A DNA stretch of 47,515 bases from a virus. A program made the translations under genes and the position numbers. The DNA is taken from IMG/VR virus record IMGVR_UViG_3300036770_001217, positions 1 through 47,515 of that record, one strand, 5' to 3'. Shown piece by piece: positions 45,575 to 47,515 of the stretch; position 1 is the stretch's first letter; the number at the start of each line of letters is the position of its first letter. The notes under the pieces were generated by a model. That model was not told where the DNA came from and ran no database searches. It was given only the letters and a program-made list of their open reading frames with translations.

Positions 45575-47217
45575 CACGCACGGCGCTCCGCTGCCTTCAT
45601 CAAGGCGTAGAACTTTTTAGCCCCACCTTTTCTTTCCACTTGCTTCCTAGGAACGTAGGCTTCGCCGTTAGAAACCAAGGCAGGTTGCTTGCCCTCAATC
45701 GTGGTTTTAATTGAATCGCTTGTCCCGGTGCCAGGGCCTTTGATTGGTACAGCACCCAGACCACGGCTTGCTACCTTCTGACCCTTCTTATTGTTACCTT
45801 TGCCAAGACCATCTACAGCCTTCTTGGTAAGCACAAAGCCACCATCTTCAAGCATGGGGACAGAAACACGACCGCCGGTAGCGTAGCCACCGCCTTTGCC
45901 AGCCCTAAACATTGATCCAAACATATCGCCAGCATCAGGTTTTACAACATAACCCCCAACAGCAGGATCGTACTCATACTTTTTAGGGTCAAGCTCACCA
46001 GTCACTAAGAATGGCGTGTACTCAGAACCTGACTTGCGGTAAACAATCGTCCCCGCGCCGCCCAATAAATTTTGTGGTGACTTACTTAAAGCTTTAAACC
46101 CATAATTCTGTTCCGTCCTTGGCATTTCAGAGGCGCCGTACTCAATAGGGTTGTAAACCAGGCTACGCATGTCACCCTGAGGCGCCACCATCATCGGCAT
46201 ATTGGCAATCGACGGGATACCCGCCATTCTTTGCACGTTAGCAATGTTTCTATAGACATCGGCTTCTGCTGGAGTGACGTTTAAGCCCACATTGCCACCG
46301 TCTTGGAACGGCACAGGGTTTGAGGGGGTGAAGTAGGTAAACTCACTTGTCCTGCGGCGGCGAAGCTCATCAGGGTAACTTACTCCCCGTTCTGAAGGGG
46401 TGTATGGGCCTTCGTAGTTTGCATATGGGTCTTCTGCTTCTGGAAATTTAACCGGTTCCGGTTGCAGGAGAGGCGCAGCAGCCATACCGGCTGATTTAGC
46501 TAAACCGCCGTAACCTCCGATATTGGACATGAACGCCGCACGTCCAGGCTCGGTACCAAGCGCTTTAAAGCCCTGGCCCATTGCGTCAAAAGATGTTGCT
46601 GCTGGTATATTTGCCCCCATAGTGGAAGCAGTTGTAATAGGATTAGCTGTTAACAACGAGCCAGCTTGACTTCCCGGTGCTGGAAAAGAAGCTTGTAAAG
46701 TTCGTTCGATTCCAGAAGGAAGTGGTGTAGCTGTGGGAGCAACCAAAGAGGGGGTAGACTGAGCTAAAGTTACTTGCGGTGCAGCAGTGCTTAAAGGAGG
46801 GGGTATAGATCCTACAGTCATAGCTTCAGTTACCCCTGGAGCAGCAGTTGCTGCCGTTTGTGCGCCAGCCGCCCCTAACCCAGCACCCAAACTAGCACCG
46901 CCAGCAGCACCAAGACCTGCCATAAGCCCTTGACCGATGTCACCGGTGCGCACAGTCTCAATACCACCCACGGTCAAGCCAGCAGCCATCGGCCCCATAA
47001 ATGGGGTTAGAGCAATACCAGCAATCATCGGCAGCAGGTTGCGTAGAGAAAACGCCTCAGGCAGTCCCGTATCAGGGTTAATAGTTAGGGAAGTCCCGTG
47101 CTGTTCGGCAATAGCCTGTAGACCCCTGACTTCTCCTGGGGTCATATGTACGAGAACTGAGTCACCGTTTCTGCCTTGGGAGGCTAGGTGTTGGGCGATA
47201 GCTGGGAGTCCGTTCAT
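45574..47217 (-). CDS. Large Gly/Ala-rich virion protein
   Basis: 547 aa. N-terminus MNGLPAIAQHLASQGRNGDS with VLVHMTPGEVRGLQAIA, then a hydrophobic Gly/Ala stretch (residues about 60-130) like membrane-interacting ejection or tape-type proteins, a Pro/Thr-rich centre, and a C-terminus GNNKKGQKVASRGLGAVP, KQPALVSNGEAYVPRKQVER and GAKKFYALMKAAERRA. The end pattern is very frequent in virion proteins of aquatic phages. First of the complete right-hand late genes; precise role not known. Confidence 0.72.
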   Translation of the reverse strand: MNGLPAIAQHLASQGRNGDSVLVHMTPGEVRGLQAIAEQHGTSLTINPDTGLPEAFSLRNLLPMIAGIALTPFMGPMAAGLTVGGIETVRTGDIGQGLMAGLGAAGGASLGAGLGAAGAQTAATAAPGVTEAMTVGSIPPPLSTAAPQVTLAQSTPSLVAPTATPLPSGIERTLQASFPAPGSQAGSLLTANPITTASTMGANIPAATSFDAMGQGFKALGTEPGRAAFMSNIGGYGGLAKSAGMAAAPLLQPEPVKFPEAEDPYANYEGPYTPSERGVSYPDELRRRRTSEFTYFTPSNPVPFQDGGNVGLNVTPAEADVYRNIANVQRMAGIPSIANMPMMVAPQGDMRSLVYNPIEYGASEMPRTEQNYGFKALSKSPQNLLGGAGTIVYRKSGSEYTPFLVTGELDPKKYEYDPAVGGYVVKPDAGDMFGSMFRAGKGGGYATGGRVSVPMLEDGGFVLTKKAVDGLGKGNNKKGQKVASRGLGAVPIKGPGTGTSDSIKTTIEGKQPALVSNGEAYVPRKQVERKGGAKKFYALMKAAERRA

Positions 47218-47244
47218 AGCAGTATTTTAGAGAATTATCAAGGT

Positions 47245-47515
47245 TTAAGGAAGTGCCGACACAAACGTAATTGACCCTATCGCAGACGGTATGGCAGGTC
47301 TAACGAAGGGGGATGCTTGGGCAGCGTCATGGAACATATAAACCCCATCAAGCGGCGTTACGGGGTCATAGGCTAAATCAGTAGCCCAGTAAAGTTCTAT
47401 ATCGTCTCCAGCGTCTACAGTAAAAGTAGCTTCAGAATAAGCGGCTAAATAGCCTTCTTCGCCTGGGGTAGCACTCTTACGGGATGGGACAGCAAAAATA
47501 GTTGCTGAATTGGCT
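47245..47515 (-). CDS. Edge-truncated virion structural protein (C-terminal 89 aa)
   Basis: The frame enters from the right edge and ends at TAA (47245-47247). Beta-rich sequence: ATIFAVPSRKSATPGEEGYL, FTVDAGDDIELYWATDLAYD and C-terminal SAIGSITFVSALP. Such proteins (IELYWATD) appear as small head or tail decoration proteins in phages. The 27-base gap to the next gene fits the operon. Its start is outside the window. It would continue in phase from the frame at position 1 if the ends were joined. Confidence 0.65.
   Translation of the reverse strand, partial: ANSATIFAVPSRKSATPGEEGYLAAYSEATFTVDAGDDIELYWATDLAYDPVTPLDGVYMFHDAAQASPFVRPAIPSAIGSITFVSALP

Overview
The window is most of a tailed double-stranded DNA phage genome (Caudoviricetes). 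It has a large terminase, a long portal, an HK97-fold-type major capsid protein and many virion genes. It also has an ERF/PD-(D/E)XK recombination module, a primase/helicase pair and dozens of very small, tightly overlapping genes. No integrase, ribosomal RNA, tRNA or bacterial housekeeping gene was seen. Strong AGGAG-type ribosome sites and sigma70-like promoters point to a bacterial host. The small-gene families and the LpxO/AspH-like hydroxylase suggest a Gram-negative, probably aquatic proteobacterium. The long portal (about 826 aa), the absence of a recognisable tape measure and the giant polyvalent protein suggest a short-tailed (podovirus-like) virion, but this is inference.

Layout. 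1-13,875 (minus strand): the packaging and head module. Read in transcription order it is terS, an operator array, a LexA-like winged-helix gene, terL, portal, a small gene, a GroES-like co-chaperonin, a scaffold-like protein, two accessory head proteins and the major capsid protein. A terminator and a self-contained HNH endonuclease cassette follow. After these come small virion-type genes, four of which in a row end in the same 'SASKRADGCA..RGKT+G+MV' tag. 14,057-19,151 (plus strand): about 18 small genes, GC-rich in the first half, including three single-pass or two-pass membrane miniproteins and ending in a sigma-region-4-like HTH protein. 19,090-24,269 (minus): primase-like Toprim protein, conserved phage protein, DEAD-family helicase, ParB-like protein, PAPS-reductase-like protein and a small protein. 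24,330-24,860: a GC-rich block with no convincing gene and many potential hairpins, followed by a plus-strand XF1762-like gene. 25,506-32,352 (minus): a chain of overlapping small genes (HNH, DUF3310, HTH, zinc ribbon, RHH-like, Rap1a-like) fed by the recombination genes (PD-(D/E)XK exonuclease, ERF annealase, a protein with an SSB-type tail). 32,489-32,941 (plus): RuvC-like resolvase. 32,932-47,515 (minus): late virion genes, including an AspH/LpxO-like hydroxylase, a GNAT-like protein, an ejection-type protein and a 2,991-aa polyvalent protein.

Working together. A 17-bp palindrome (TRTAACATWATGTTAYA) with flanking GTAAC/GTTAC half-sites occurs in front of the packaging operon, the PAPS-reductase/ParB/helicase/primase operon, a small gene beside it and the RuvC gene, and nowhere else that I found. 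It looks like the master control element of this phage, with the adjacent LexA-like protein as the first candidate to bind it. Recombination (ERF + exonuclease + RuvC) and a primase/helicase pair without a polymerase imply dependence on the host replisome. No endolysin, tail-tube or tail-fibre gene could be recognised, so part of the genome may be missing from the window, even though the two edge-truncated frames would join in phase if the ends were joined.
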